NCBI GenBank assembly: GCA_963709555.1
Contig: CAVPWR010000003.1
Coordinates: 1-64,000, forward strand
Direction of reading: 5' to 3'
DNA length: 64,000 nucleotides
From: Sulfurisoma sp963709555
Lineage (GTDB): Bacteria > Pseudomonadota > Gammaproteobacteria > Burkholderiales > Rhodocyclaceae
Shown here: positions 50,855-59,937 of the stretch, piece after piece
How positions within the stretch are numbered: the stretch's first letter is position 1
Layout: the number at the start of each line of letters is the position of its first letter
Program-made: the position numbers and the translations under genes
The notes under the pieces: model-generated
What the model was told of the DNA's origin: nothing
What the model saw: only the letters and a program-made list of their open reading frames with translations
Database searches by the model: none

Positions 50855-51604
50855 ATGACGACGATGCAACGTGTGGCACTGGTGACCGGCGGCATGGGCG
50901 GCCTGGGCGAGGCGATCTGCCTCAAGCTCGCCGCGCTGGGCGACAAGGTGGTGACCACCTACAGCCCCAACAACACCAAGGCGCAGGAATGGCTGCGCAA
51001 GATGAACGACATGGGCTACGGCTTCAAGGCCTACCCCTGCGACGTCACCGACTTCGACTCGGCCAGGGCCTGCGTCGCGGCCATCACCCAGGACCTCGGC
51101 CCGGTGGACGTGCTGGTGAACAACGCCGGCATCACCCGCGACATGACGTTCAGGAAAATGACCAAGGCCGACTGGGACGCGGTGATGCACACCAACCTCG
51201 ATTCCGTGTTCAACATGACCAAGCAGGTCATGGACGGCATGGTCGAGCGCGGCTGGGGCCGCGTCATCAACATCTCCTCGGTCAACGGCCAGAAGGGCGC
51301 CTTCGGCCAGACCAACTACGCGGCGGCCAAGGCCGGCATGCACGGCTTCACCAAGGCGCTGGCACTGGAAGTGGCGAAGAAGGGCGTGACGGTCAATACC
51401 ATCTCGCCCGGCTACATCGGCACGCGCATGGTGATGGCGATTCCGCAGGACGTGCTCGACAGCAAGATCCTGCCGCTGATCCCGATGTCGCGGCTGGGCA
51501 AGCCCGAGGAGGTGGCGGGGCTGGTGTCCTACCTCGCCTCGGAGGAGGCGGCCTTCGTCACCGGCGCCAATATTTCGATCAACGGCGGCCAGCACATGTA
51601 TTGA
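50855..51604 (+). CDS. phaB: acetoacetyl-CoA reductase (first copy)
   Basis: A 249-aa short-chain dehydrogenase that makes (R)-3-hydroxybutyryl-CoA with NADPH. Nucleotide site VTGGMGGLGEAI, NNAGITRD, the catalytic Ser and Tyr-x3-Lys in INISSVNGQKGAFGQTNYAAAK, and GYIGTRMVMAIPQ are present. AGAGA precedes the ATG. It lies 31 bases after phaC and is clearly paralogous to the next gene. Confidence 0.93.
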   Translation: MTTMQRVALVTGGMGGLGEAICLKLAALGDKVVTTYSPNNTKAQEWLRKMNDMGYGFKAYPCDVTDFDSARACVAAITQDLGPVDVLVNNAGITRDMTFRKMTKADWDAVMHTNLDSVFNMTKQVMDGMVERGWGRVINISSVNGQKGAFGQTNYAAAKAGMHGFTKALALEVAKKGVTVNTISPGYIGTRMVMAIPQDVLDSKILPLIPMSRLGKPEEVAGLVSYLASEEAAFVTGANISINGGQHMY

Positions 51605-51648
51605 GCCGGCCGTCATCCGTTTCTTAACGTTCCAGAGGGAAAAAAACC

Positions 51649-52392
51649 ATGACACAACGTGTAGCTTTCGTGACCGGCGCGATGGGTGGACTCGGCACCG
51701 CGATTTGCCAGGCCTATGCCAAGGACGGCTACAAGGTCGTCGCCGCCTACCATCCGCAATTCGACAACAAGGACGAATGGCTGAAGGAAATGGCCGCTGC
51801 CGGCTTCAAGGACTTCGTCTGCGTCGCCGGCGACGTGTCCTCGATCGATGACTGCCAGAAGATGGCCGCCGAGGCTGAGGCCAACGCCGGTCCGATCGAC
51901 ATCCTGGTCAACAACGCCGGCATCACCCGCGACCGCATGTTCGCCAAGATGGACAAGGACCAGTGGGACGCGGTGATCTCCACCAACCTCACCAGCCTGT
52001 TCAACATGACCAAGCAGGTCTCCGCCAAGATGGCCGAGCGCGGCTGGGGCCGCATCATCAACATCTCCTCGGTGAACGGCGTCAAGGGCCAGGCCGGCCA
52101 GTCCAACTACTCGGCCGCCAAGGCCGGCGTGATCGGCTTCACCAAGGCGCTGGCGCAGGAGCTGGCGACCAAGGGTGTCACCGTCAACGCCATCGCCCCG
52201 GGTTATGTCGCCACCAAGATGGTGATGGCGATCCGCGAGGACATCCTCAAGAGCATCGTCGACACTATCCCGATGAAGCGCCTGGCCAAGCCGGAAGAGA
52301 TGGGCGCACTCTGCTCCTACCTCGCCTCCGACCTCGCCGGCTACATGACCGGCGCGACTCTCAACATCAACGGCGGCCTCTACCTGCAGTAA
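51649..52392 (+). CDS. phaB: acetoacetyl-CoA reductase (second copy)
   Basis: A 247-aa paralogue of the preceding gene: VTGAMGGLGTAICQAYAKDG, NNAGITRDRMFAKM, INISSVNGVKGQAGQSNYSA with the catalytic Tyr-Lys, and GYVATKMVMAIRED. The two copies are colinear over the whole length with many substitutions, so the duplication is not recent. A terminator follows. No phaA (thiolase) is in this window. Confidence 0.93.
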   Translation: MTQRVAFVTGAMGGLGTAICQAYAKDGYKVVAAYHPQFDNKDEWLKEMAAAGFKDFVCVAGDVSSIDDCQKMAAEAEANAGPIDILVNNAGITRDRMFAKMDKDQWDAVISTNLTSLFNMTKQVSAKMAERGWGRIINISSVNGVKGQAGQSNYSAAKAGVIGFTKALAQELATKGVTVNAIAPGYVATKMVMAIREDILKSIVDTIPMKRLAKPEEMGALCSYLASDLAGYMTGATLNINGGLYLQ

Positions 52393-52417
52393 GTCCTGCG
52401 CTGTGCTCCCAAGGCAA

Positions 52418-52440
52418 GCCCCCGCTGCGGCGGGGGTTTT
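52418..52440 (+). terminator. intrinsic terminator after the pha operon
   Basis: CCCCCGC (52419-52425) pairs with GCGGGGG (52430-52436) around TGCG, followed by TTTT. Confidence 0.85.
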
Positions 52441-52444
52441 GTCT

Positions 52445-52450
52445 TATAAT
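52445..52450 (+). promoter_or_regulatory. -10 element of the phaR promoter
   Basis: TATAAT lies 39 bases before the phaR ATG and directly after the pha terminator. The -35 would fall in the terminator stem and is poor. Confidence 0.4.
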
Positions 52451-52488
52451 TGATGCACTGCCGCAATGACGGCAGAAGGGAGGCAGCC

Positions 52489-53073
52489 ATGGCCGAGCAA
52501 CTTCGTCTCATCAAGAAATATCCGAACCGCCGTCTCTACGATACGCGGACCAGCACCTACATCACGCTCGCCGACGTCAAGGAGCTCGTGCTGCACCACG
52601 AGGAATTCCAGGTCATCGACGCCAAGAGCGGCGACGAGTTGACGCGCAGCATCCTGCTGCAGATCATCCTCGAGGAAGAGAGCGCGGGTGCGCCGATGTT
52701 CACCTCCGACATCCTCGCCCAGATGATCCGCTTCTACGGCAATGCCATGCAGGGCATGATGGGCAAGTATCTCGAGAACAACCTCAGGGCCTTCACCGAC
52801 ATCCAGCACAAGCTGCAGGACCAGGCCAAGGCCCTCTACGGCGACAACACCGGCAAGAACCAGGAGGTGTGGACGCAGTTCCTCAACTTCCAGGGGCCGG
52901 CGATGCAGGGCGTGATGGGAACCTACGTCGAGCAGAGCGCCAAGGTGTTCCAGCAGATGCAGGAAAACATGCAGGAGCAGACCCGCAAGATGATGGGCGG
53001 TTTTCCCTTCCCCGGCGTACCCGCCGACAAGACCACCGACAAGACCGCCGAAAAAGCGGGCGACAAGAAATAG
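52489..53073 (+). CDS. phaR: polyhydroxyalkanoate synthesis repressor PhaR
   Basis: PhaR (194 aa) binds DNA and PHA and represses phasin genes until polymer forms. The DNA-binding N-terminus RLIKKYPNRRLYDTRTSTYI and the accumulation domain (FTSDILAQMIRFYGNAMQGM) are typical. The ATG at 52489 follows GGGAGGC; a longer frame is rejected. The tail is Lys/Thr-rich. rimO begins 3 bases later. Confidence 0.94.
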   Translation: MAEQLRLIKKYPNRRLYDTRTSTYITLADVKELVLHHEEFQVIDAKSGDELTRSILLQIILEEESAGAPMFTSDILAQMIRFYGNAMQGMMGKYLENNLRAFTDIQHKLQDQAKALYGDNTGKNQEVWTQFLNFQGPAMQGVMGTYVEQSAKVFQQMQENMQEQTRKMMGGFPFPGVPADKTTDKTAEKAGDKK

Positions 53074-53076
53074 CCG

Positions 53077-54411
53077 GTGGCGCGGAAGAAAAAGCCGCCT
53101 TCGGTCGGCTTCGTCTCTCTCGGCTGCCCCAAGGCCAGCGCCGATTCCGAGCAGATCCTGACGCGCCTGCGCGCCGAGGGCTATGACATTTCCGCCAGCT
53201 ATGCCGGCGCCGATCTGGTCGTCATCAATACCTGCGGCTTCATCGACGCGGCGGTCGAGGAATCGCTCGACGCCATCGGCGAGGCGCTGCACGAGAACGG
53301 CAAGGTCATCGTCACCGGCTGCCTCGGCGCCAAGGGCGACATCGTCCGCGCCACCCACCCGAAAGTGCTCGCCGTCACCGGCCCGCACGCGACGCAGGAG
53401 GTCATGGAGGCGGTGCACGCCCACCTGCCGCCACTGCACGATCCCTTCGTCGACCTGGTGCCGCCCGAAGGCATCCGCCTGACGCCCGCGCACTATGCCT
53501 ACCTGAAGATTTCCGAAGGCTGCAACCATCGCTGCACCTTCTGCATCATTCCCTCGCTGCGCGGCGACCTGGTCTCGCGTCCCATCGGCGATGTGCTGCG
53601 CGAGGCCGAAATCCTGGCCAAGGCAGGCGTCAAGGAAGTTCTCGTCATCTCGCAGGACACCAGCGCCTACGGCGTCGACGTCAAGTACCGCACCGGCTTC
53701 CACGGCGGCACGCCGCTCAGGACGAAACTCTACGACCTGTGCAAGGCACTGGGCGAACTCGGCCTGTGGGTGCGCCTGCACTACGTCTATCCCTATCCCA
53801 GCGTCGACGACCTGATGCCGCTGATGGCCGAGGGCAGGATCCTGCCTTACCTCGACGTGCCCTTCCAGCACGCCAGCCCGCGCATCCTCAAGCTGATGAA
53901 GCGGCCCGGCGACGTCGACAGGATTCTCGACCGCATCAAGGCCTGGCGCCGTGCCGTGCCTGACCTCACCATCCGCTCCACCTTCATCGCCGGCTTCCCG
54001 GGCGAGACCGAAGCCGAGTTCAACGAATTGCTCGACTTCCTCGACGAAGCCGAGCTCGACCGCGTCGGCTGCTTCGCCTATTCGCCGGTCGAGGGCGCCG
54101 CCGCCAACGAGCTGCCGGGCGCGCTGCCCGAAGCCGTGCGCGAGGAACGGCGCATGCGCCTGATGCAGCACCAGGAAGACATCAGCACGCGCCGCCTCGA
54201 GGCGAAAATCGGCTCCCGCATCACGGTGATCGTCGACGACATCGAGGAGGACGGCGCCATTGCCCGCTCGAAGGGCGATGCGCCGGAAATCGACGGCCTG
54301 GTCTACATCACGGATGGCGAGTTTCTTTCGATCGGTGACTTCGCCGAAGTCACCGTGACCGACTGCGACGTGCACGACCTGTACGCCGCACTGAACCCGA
54401 CGCCGGCATGA
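53077..54411 (+). CDS. rimO: ribosomal protein uS12 methylthiotransferase RimO
   Basis: RimO (444 aa) adds a methylthio group to Asp 89 of ribosomal protein S12. The UPF0004 domain (VGFVSLGCPKASADSEQIL) and the radical-SAM triad CNHRCTFCIIPSLRG are intact, as are the other cluster Cys (VINTCGFIDAAVEESLDAIG, VTGCLGA) and a C-terminal TRAM domain. The start is GTG, followed by a basic RKKKPP. It overlaps the next gene by ATGA. Confidence 0.95.
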   Translation: MARKKKPPSVGFVSLGCPKASADSEQILTRLRAEGYDISASYAGADLVVINTCGFIDAAVEESLDAIGEALHENGKVIVTGCLGAKGDIVRATHPKVLAVTGPHATQEVMEAVHAHLPPLHDPFVDLVPPEGIRLTPAHYAYLKISEGCNHRCTFCIIPSLRGDLVSRPIGDVLREAEILAKAGVKEVLVISQDTSAYGVDVKYRTGFHGGTPLRTKLYDLCKALGELGLWVRLHYVYPYPSVDDLMPLMAEGRILPYLDVPFQHASPRILKLMKRPGDVDRILDRIKAWRRAVPDLTIRSTFIAGFPGETEAEFNELLDFLDEAELDRVGCFAYSPVEGAAANELPGALPEAVREERRMRLMQHQEDISTRRLEAKIGSRITVIVDDIEEDGAIARSKGDAPEIDGLVYITDGEFLSIGDFAEVTVTDCDVHDLYAALNPTPA

Positions 54412-55277
54412 AACCCAAGCTGGGCCTGGTGCTCGGCAGCGGCTCGGCGCGCGGCTGGGCGCACATCGGCATCATCCGCGCGCTGGAGGATGCGGGCATC
54501 CGCCCCGACATCGTCTGCGGCTGTTCCATCGGCGCTTTCGTCGGCGCGGCCTATGCCGATGGCGATCTCGACAAGCTGGAAAACTGGGTCACGGCGCTGA
54601 GCTGGCAGGACGTCCTCGGCCTCATGGACGTCGGCGGGGGCGGCGGCCTGATCAAGGGCGAGAAGCTGATGGCCTTCTTCGAAAAACACTTCGTCGATGT
54701 CGACTTTCAGGCCCTGCCTCTGCCCTTCGCCTGCGTCGCCACCGACCTCGAAACGGGACGCGAGATCTGGCTGCGCGAGGGTTCTGTCGCCGCCGCCGTG
54801 CGTGCCTCCATCGCGCTGCCCGGCCTGTTTGCGCCGGTGGCGCGCGACGGTCGCCTGCTGGTCGATGGCGGCCTCGTCAATCCGGTGCCGGTGTCGCTGG
54901 CGCGGGCGCTTGGCGCCGACGTGGTGATCGCCGCCGACCTCGGCTCGGACATGGTCGGCAAGGCGCTGCGTGTCCAGGGTGACGAGCGCGAGAAGACCAA
55001 TGCCCCCGGCTGGACGCAGCGCCTGCTCACCACCCTCGGCCTCGGCCGGCAGGGCGACATGCCGCCTGTCAGCAGCGTGCTGGCCACCAGCATCCACATC
55101 ATGCAGACGCGCATCGCGCGCAGCCGGCTCGCCGGCGAGCCCGCCGACGTGCTGCTGGCGCCGCGCTTGGCGCAGCTCGCCCTGATGGACTACCATCGGG
55201 CAGCGGACGCTATTGCCGAAGGCCGCGCGACCGTCGCCCGAATGATGCCCGCCATCGAACATGCCCTCTCTGCCTGA
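54408..55277 (+). CDS. patatin-like phospholipase family protein (RssA-like)
   Basis: A 289-aa patatin-domain hydrolase. Oxyanion motif GSGSARGWAHIG at about 10-21, the nucleophile elbow GCSIGAF with the catalytic Ser near 42, and the catalytic Asp in VDGGLVNPVPV. No signal peptide. The closest general type is the bacterial RssA/YchK group; the natural substrate is unknown, with membrane lipid or acyl esters likely. It overlaps rimO and the following oxidase at both ends. Confidence 0.85.
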   Translation: MKPKLGLVLGSGSARGWAHIGIIRALEDAGIRPDIVCGCSIGAFVGAAYADGDLDKLENWVTALSWQDVLGLMDVGGGGGLIKGEKLMAFFEKHFVDVDFQALPLPFACVATDLETGREIWLREGSVAAAVRASIALPGLFAPVARDGRLLVDGGLVNPVPVSLARALGADVVIAADLGSDMVGKALRVQGDEREKTNAPGWTQRLLTTLGLGRQGDMPPVSSVLATSIHIMQTRIARSRLAGEPADVLLAPRLAQLALMDYHRAADAIAEGRATVARMMPAIEHALSA

Positions 55278-56659
55278 AGCCCTCGCCGCCATCGTCGGCG
55301 CCCCCCATGTCCTGACCGAAGCGGCGGACATGGCACCCTATTGCAGCGACTGGCGCGGCCGCTACTCCGGCAGTGCGCTATGCGTCGTGCGACCGGGCAG
55401 CACGGCGGAAGTGGCGGCGGTGGTCAAGGCCTGCGCCGCGGCGAATGTCGCCATCGTGCCGCAGGGCGGCAATACCGGGCTGTGCGGCGGCGCGACGCCG
55501 ACCCGCGGCGAGGTGGTCGTCAGCCTGACGCGCCTCAACCGCGTTCGCGCCATCGACACCGCCAACAATACCCTGACCGTCGAGGCCGGCTGCACGCTGG
55601 CGGCGGTGCAGGAAGCGGCCGCAGCGGCGGGCCGGCTCTTCCCCTTGTCGCTGGCGGCCGAGGGCACGGCCACCATCGGCGGCAATCTCTCGACCAATGC
55701 CGGCGGCGTGCAGGTGCTGCGCTACGGCAACGCCCGCGAGCTGTGCCTCGGCCTCGAGGTGGTGCTGGCCGACGGCCAGGTCTGGGACGGCCTGCGCGGC
55801 CTGCGCAAGGACAATACCGGCTACGACATGAAGCACCTGTTCATCGGCGCCGAAGGCACGCTGGGCCTGATCACCGCCGCCGTGCTGAAGCTGTTTTCGC
55901 GACCGCGCCAGACGGCCACCGCCTGGGCGGCGGTGACCGATCCCGCCGCCGCCGTGGCGCTGCTCATGCGCCTGCGCGAAAGGATCGGCGGTCGCGTCAC
56001 GGCGTTCGAGCTGGTCGGCCGGCCCGCCCTGGAACTCGTGCTGAAGAACATCCCGGGCAGCCGCGATCCGCTGGCAGGGCTGACCGCAATGGCAGGTGCT
56101 GATCGAACTGTCCGATACCATGGAATCCGATCTTGCCACGGCGCTGGAGAGCGTTTTGGGTGACGCCATGGCCGCCGCCGAGGCCAGCGATGCCGCCATC
56201 GCCCAGAGCGAAACCCAGGCGCGCGCCCTGTGGGCCCTGCGCGAAAACATCTCGGAAGCGCAGAAGATCGAGGGCGTTTCGATCAAGCATGACATCTCGC
56301 TGCCGGTCTCGCGCATCGCCGAGTTCATCGCCCGCGCCGATGCCGCGCTCGAAGCGGGGTTCCCCGGCGTGCGCATCGTCTGCTTCGGCCATGTCGGCGA
56401 CGGCAACCTGCACTACAACCAGTCCAAGCCGGCGGCGCAGGACAACGCCGCTTTCATCGCGCAGACCGATGCGGTCAATCGCATCGTGCACGACCTGGTG
56501 CATGAACTCGGCGGTTCGATCTCGGCGGAGCATGGCCTCGGCCAGCTGAAGCGCGAAGAAATCCTGCGCTACAAGAGCGCGACCGAGATGGAAATGATGC
56601 GTGCGGTCAAGCACGCGCTCGATCCGCGGGGCCTGATGAACCCCGGCAAGGTGCTCTAA
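55261..56659 (+). pseudogene. FAD-linked oxidase (GlcD/D-2-hydroxyacid dehydrogenase type), frame broken by a +1 shift
   Basis: A VAO-family flavoprotein. The PCMH FAD-binding part has PQGGNTGLCGGATPTRGEVV and LSLAAEGTATIGGNLSTNAG. The C-terminal FAD-oxidase domain has VCFGHVGDGNLHYNQSKP and EHGLGQLKREEILRYKS. The two parts are in different frames; removing one A in CGCAATGGC near 56087-56089 joins them before WQVLIELSDTMESDLA and gives about 465 aa. Relatives oxidise D-lactate, glycolate or D-2-hydroxyglutarate; this one cannot be assigned. It starts inside the patatin gene end. Confidence 0.83.
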
Positions 56660-56678
56660 AAAATGTCCGCCAAATCGC

Positions 56679-56707
56679 TTTACAGCCGGAAACCGCCTCC
56701 GTATAAT
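56679..56707 (+). promoter_or_regulatory. tRNA operon promoter
   Basis: TTTACA (56679-56684), a 17-bp spacer and a perfect TATAAT (56702-56707) lie 14 bases before the tRNA-Ala gene. The -10 surroundings (CCGTATAATGCGCG) match those of the rRNA promoter. Confidence 0.85.
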
Positions 56708-56721
56708 GCGCGCTCTCTTGT

Positions 56722-56797
<76 letters not shown>

Positions 56798-56805
56798 AAG
56801 ATTTT

Positions 56806-56881
56806 GTCCCTATCGTCTAGAGGCCTAGGACAATACCCTTTCACGGTATGAACCGGGGTTCGAATCCCCGTGGGGACGCCA
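56806..56881 (+). tRNA. tRNA-Glu (TTC)
   Basis: Acceptor GTCCCTA pairs with TGGGGAC (one G-T pair); the anticodon loop CTTTCAC holds TTC; T loop TTCGAAT; CCA is encoded. Confidence 0.95.
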
Positions 56882-56895
56882 AGTTTCAAGAGTGT

Positions 56896-56972
56896 GGAGT
56901 GGTAGTTCAGTTGGTTAGAATACCGGCCTGTCACGCCGGGGGTCGCGGGTTCGAGTCCCGTCCACTCCGCCA
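56896..56972 (+). tRNA. tRNA-Asp (GTC)
   Basis: Acceptor GGAGTGG pairs with CCACTCC; the anticodon loop CTGTCAC holds GTC; T loop TTCGAGT; CCA is encoded. Confidence 0.95.
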
Positions 56973-56983
56973 ACAACATTAAG

Positions 56984-57011
56984 AAGGCGTTCCCGCGGGA
57001 ACGCCTTTTTT
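56984..57011 (+). terminator. intrinsic terminator of the tRNA operon
   Basis: AAGGCGTTCCC (56984-56994) and GGGAACGCCTT (56997-57007) form a perfect 11-bp stem, followed by a T run. It ends 17 bases before the DUF192 gene. Confidence 0.9.
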
Positions 57012-57027
57012 GCTTTCGGGGGTCCGC

Positions 57028-57474
57028 ATGTCGTTCCTGAAATTTTCCCGCCTGCTTGCTCTCGGCCTGTCCCTGACGGGAGTTGCCGCAGCCCAGTCAC
57101 TGCCGCTGATCGAACTCTCCGCCGGCATCCATCGCATCGAGGCCGAAGTGGTGAACACCCAGCAGACGCGCATGACCGGGTTGATGCAGCGGCGCACCAT
57201 GGCGCCGCAGCGCGGCATGCTGTTCGTCTTCGACGAGGCGCGCACCCACTGCATGTGGATGAAGAACACCTTCATCCCGCTGTCGGTCGCCTTCCTCGAC
57301 GATGACGGGCGCATCATCAACGTCGAGGACATGCAGCCGCACAGCGAGGACAACCATTGCGCTGCCAAGCCCGCGCGCTATGCTCTGGAAATGAACCGCG
57401 GCTGGTTCCGCAGCCGCAACCTCGCGGCCGGCACGCCGATCGCCGGCATCGAGCGCGCGCCGCCGGCGCGCTAG
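57028..57474 (+). CDS. DUF192 family secreted protein
   Basis: A 148-aa protein with a signal peptide (SRLLALGLSLTGVAAA, cleaved near AAA-QS) and a DUF192 domain: EVVNTQQTRMTGLMQRRTMA, MLFVFDEARTHCMWMKNTFI, SVAFLDDDGRIINVEDMQPH. Members are small periplasmic proteins of unknown function. The ATG at 57028 is chosen because upstream frame lies in the tRNA terminator. It overlaps the end of the convergent GGDEF-EAL gene by 4 bases. Confidence 0.85.
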   Translation: MSFLKFSRLLALGLSLTGVAAAQSLPLIELSAGIHRIEAEVVNTQQTRMTGLMQRRTMAPQRGMLFVFDEARTHCMWMKNTFIPLSVAFLDDDGRIINVEDMQPHSEDNHCAAKPARYALEMNRGWFRSRNLAAGTPIAGIERAPPAR

Positions 57475-59672
57475 CGCGCGTAGGCGGCGAAGTCCGCCGC
57501 CGGCAACGGGCGCGAGTGCAGGAAGCCCTGCACCTTGTCGCAGCCGATCCGCGCCAGATATTCCTGCTGCTCGAGGGTCTCGATGCCTTCGGCGATGGTA
57601 TCCAGTCCCAGCGTCTTGGCCAGGCTGACGACGGCGGCGGCGATGGCGCAGTCGTTGGGGTCGCCTGGAATGTCGCGGACGAAGGAGCGGTCGATCTTGA
57701 GGTTGTCGATCGGCAACTGCTTGAGGTAGGACAGCGAGGAGTAGCCCGTGCCGAAGTCGTCGATGGCAACGCGGATGCCATGTTCGCGCAGCCGGGTGAG
57801 CACCCAGGAGCAGAGTTCGATGTCGCCCATCAGCACGTTCTCGGTCAGTTCGATCTGCAGCTGGTGGCCCGCCAGTCCGCTTTCCTGCAACAGCGCGATG
57901 ATGCTGTCGGGGAAGTCGGGCTGGGCCATTTGCACCGCGGAAATATTGACCGAAACGTAGTCGAGGGCGATGCCGTCCGTTTGCCAGGCGCGCAGCTGAG
58001 TCAGCGCCTCGCGCATGATCCATAGTCCCAGCGGCACGATCAGCCGGGTTTCCTCGGCGACGGGGATGAAGCGGTCGGGCGTGCGCGCGCCGGCGGGCGC
58101 CAGTGGCCAGCGCAGCAGGGCTTCGCAGGCGATCACCTTGCCGCGCGCGATGTCGACGATGGGCTGGTAATGCAGCTCGAAGCCACCGTCGCGCACCGCG
58201 GTGCGCAGCGCGTTGTCGAGCTCGAGCTTGTCGCGTGTCGCCTCCGACAGCGCCGCGGTGTAGCGCACGTGGCCATCGCGGCCGGCTTCCTTGGCTCGAT
58301 ACATCGCGGCATCGGCGTTCTTGAGGAGGGTGACGGAGTCGCTGCCGTCGTCGGGATAGACCGTGATGCCGATGCTGCAGCCGATGTGCAGGTCGATGCC
58401 GGTGACCGAGAACGGCTGCTTGAAGGCGGTGACGATCTTCTCGGCGAGCTGGGCGGCGGCAAGCTGGGTGGCAGCGCTTTCCATCAGCACCACGAACTCA
58501 TCGCCGCCGAGGCGGGCGACGGTGTCGGAGCGGCGCACCAGTGCCTTGAGCCGGCGCGAGGCTTCGATCAGCAGCAGGTCGCCGACATGGTGGCCGAGGC
58601 TGTCGTTGATGTTCTTGAAGCGGTCGAGGTCGATGAACAGCAGGGCGATGCTGTGGCTGCCGCGCTTGGCGCGCTCGATGGCATGTTGCAGGCGATCGCT
58701 GAACAGCAGCCGGTTGGGCAGTTCGGTGAGGACGTCGTGGTGGGCGAGAAAGTCCAGCCGCGTCTGGGTCTCCTTGATCGAGGAGATGTCGGCCATGACG
58801 GCAATGTGATGGGTGAGCTTGCCATCCGTGTCGCGCACCTCGCTGATGGTCTGGAGTAGCGGGATCACCCGGCCGTCGCTGGTGCGGTCGAAGATTTCGC
58901 CCTGCCACATGCCCTCCCGGCGCAGCGTGCGCCACATCTCATCGTAGAACGAGGGTTCGTGCAGGCCCGACTTGAGGTGTGTCGGCGTCGCGCCGACCAG
59001 TTCCGCTTTTGAGTAGCCGGTGATGCGCGACACCGCATCGTTGATTTCGACGATGCGATTCTCGGCGTCGGTGATGACGATGCCCTCGCCGATGTGGCTG
59101 AATACGCCGGCATAGAGTTGCAGGTGGCGCTCGATTTCCTTCTGCTCGCTGATGTCGGTGAAAAGCATCACCGTTTTGTCGTGGCGGCCGCCTGCGCCGA
59201 AGATCCTGGAAGCGACAACCTGCATGTCGCGGCCATGGATGACCGTGATATGGCTGGTGCCGTCGGCGCAGGCGCGGACCTCGCCGAGCGCCGCGGCGCA
59301 GGTGCACACCTCCGCGGCAGGATGGCCGATTACCTGCGCACGCTCGACATCGCCGAAGAACCAGTCCAGGGCGCGGCGGTTGGCATCCTCGATGCGGTCG
59401 TCGAGGTCGAGCACCACCACCGCCGCGGCGAGGCTGTCGAGAATTGCACGGATCTCGTTCTGCGCCAGGTCGAGCCGGTCGTTGGTCTCGTTGAGATGGG
59501 TGATCACCTGCCGGAAGGAGTCGGCGATGATGCCGATCGGGTCGAGCGCGATCAGCGTCGCGTCGTCGAGTTCCTCGGCCCGCAGCGGCAGCGTGCCCAT
59601 GACCGTGAGCAGCTGGTCGATCTTGGCGCGGACGTAGCGGATCAGTTCGGCATTGGCGATGTCGGGCGGCAC
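57471..59672 (-). CDS. PAS-PAS-GGDEF-EAL cyclic-di-GMP enzyme
   Basis: A 733-aa soluble protein. A helical N-terminus (1-75) is followed by two PAS domains (about 75-185 and 185-305), a GGDEF domain (intact GGDEF at 389-393) and an EAL domain (EAL at 517-519, DDFGTGYSSLSYLKQLPIDN). The inhibitory I-site RRSD lies five residues before GGDEF. Both active sites look competent, so it may make and break cyclic-di-GMP. The first PAS has an unusual Cys cluster, C123-T-C125 and C135. The start is a GTG at 59672 without clear ribosome site. It lies 15 bases after the TusA-like gene and is probably in its operon. Confidence 0.88.
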   Translation of the reverse strand: MPPDIANAELIRYVRAKIDQLLTVMGTLPLRAEELDDATLIALDPIGIIADSFRQVITHLNETNDRLDLAQNEIRAILDSLAAAVVVLDLDDRIEDANRRALDWFFGDVERAQVIGHPAAEVCTCAAALGEVRACADGTSHITVIHGRDMQVVASRIFGAGGRHDKTVMLFTDISEQKEIERHLQLYAGVFSHIGEGIVITDAENRIVEINDAVSRITGYSKAELVGATPTHLKSGLHEPSFYDEMWRTLRREGMWQGEIFDRTSDGRVIPLLQTISEVRDTDGKLTHHIAVMADISSIKETQTRLDFLAHHDVLTELPNRLLFSDRLQHAIERAKRGSHSIALLFIDLDRFKNINDSLGHHVGDLLLIEASRRLKALVRRSDTVARLGGDEFVVLMESAATQLAAAQLAEKIVTAFKQPFSVTGIDLHIGCSIGITVYPDDGSDSVTLLKNADAAMYRAKEAGRDGHVRYTAALSEATRDKLELDNALRTAVRDGGFELHYQPIVDIARGKVIACEALLRWPLAPAGARTPDRFIPVAEETRLIVPLGLWIMREALTQLRAWQTDGIALDYVSVNISAVQMAQPDFPDSIIALLQESGLAGHQLQIELTENVLMGDIELCSWVLTRLREHGIRVAIDDFGTGYSSLSYLKQLPIDNLKIDRSFVRDIPGDPNDCAIAAAVVSLAKTLGLDTIAEGIETLEQQEYLARIGCDKVQGFLHSRPLPAADFAAYAR

Positions 59673-59687
59673 GGTGGGGAAGTTCGA

Positions 59688-59930
59688 TCAGTCGCCGCTG
59701 AAGATGCGGATGCGGTAGAGGTCGTCGAGGCGCGTGACCTCGGTGCGGAAACCCATGCGGTCGGCGGTGGCGGGAATGGTGGCGGTGGCCTGGCGATCAT
59801 CGGTCACCACCACGATCTCGGCATTGCCGGCGCGGATCGCGGCGCCGTTGCTGTTGAGCTCCTTGAGCGTCAGCAGCAGGCAGGAGGGACAAATCTGGCC
59901 GCGGATGTCGATGTCGATGGTTTGGGTCAT
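59688..59930 (-). CDS. TusA-family sulfur carrier protein
   Basis: An 80-aa protein of the TusA/SirA/YeeD fold. The conserved segment is DIRGQICPSCLLLTLKEL, with the acceptor Cys before Pro; a second Cys follows (CPSC). It lies 7 bases after a YeeE-type transporter gene. In the known TsuA/TsuB pair a YeeE channel imports thiosulfate and the TusA-like partner receives the sulfur, so it is probably the TsuB equivalent. Confidence 0.8.
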   Translation of the reverse strand: MTQTIDIDIRGQICPSCLLLTLKELNSNGAAIRAGNAEIVVVTDDRQATATIPATADRMGFRTEVTRLDDLYRIRIFSGD

Positions 59931-59937
59931 GAAGGCG

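Noticed and set aside
56087..56163. The FAD oxidase 5' part ending at 56163 as a separate complete protein
   Set aside because: After 56088 this frame has no family similarity, while the next frame continues the oxidase domain directly.
57010..57027. An upstream TTG start for the DUF192 gene
   Set aside because: It lies in the tRNA-operon terminator and has no ribosome site; the ATG at 57028 begins a normal signal peptide.
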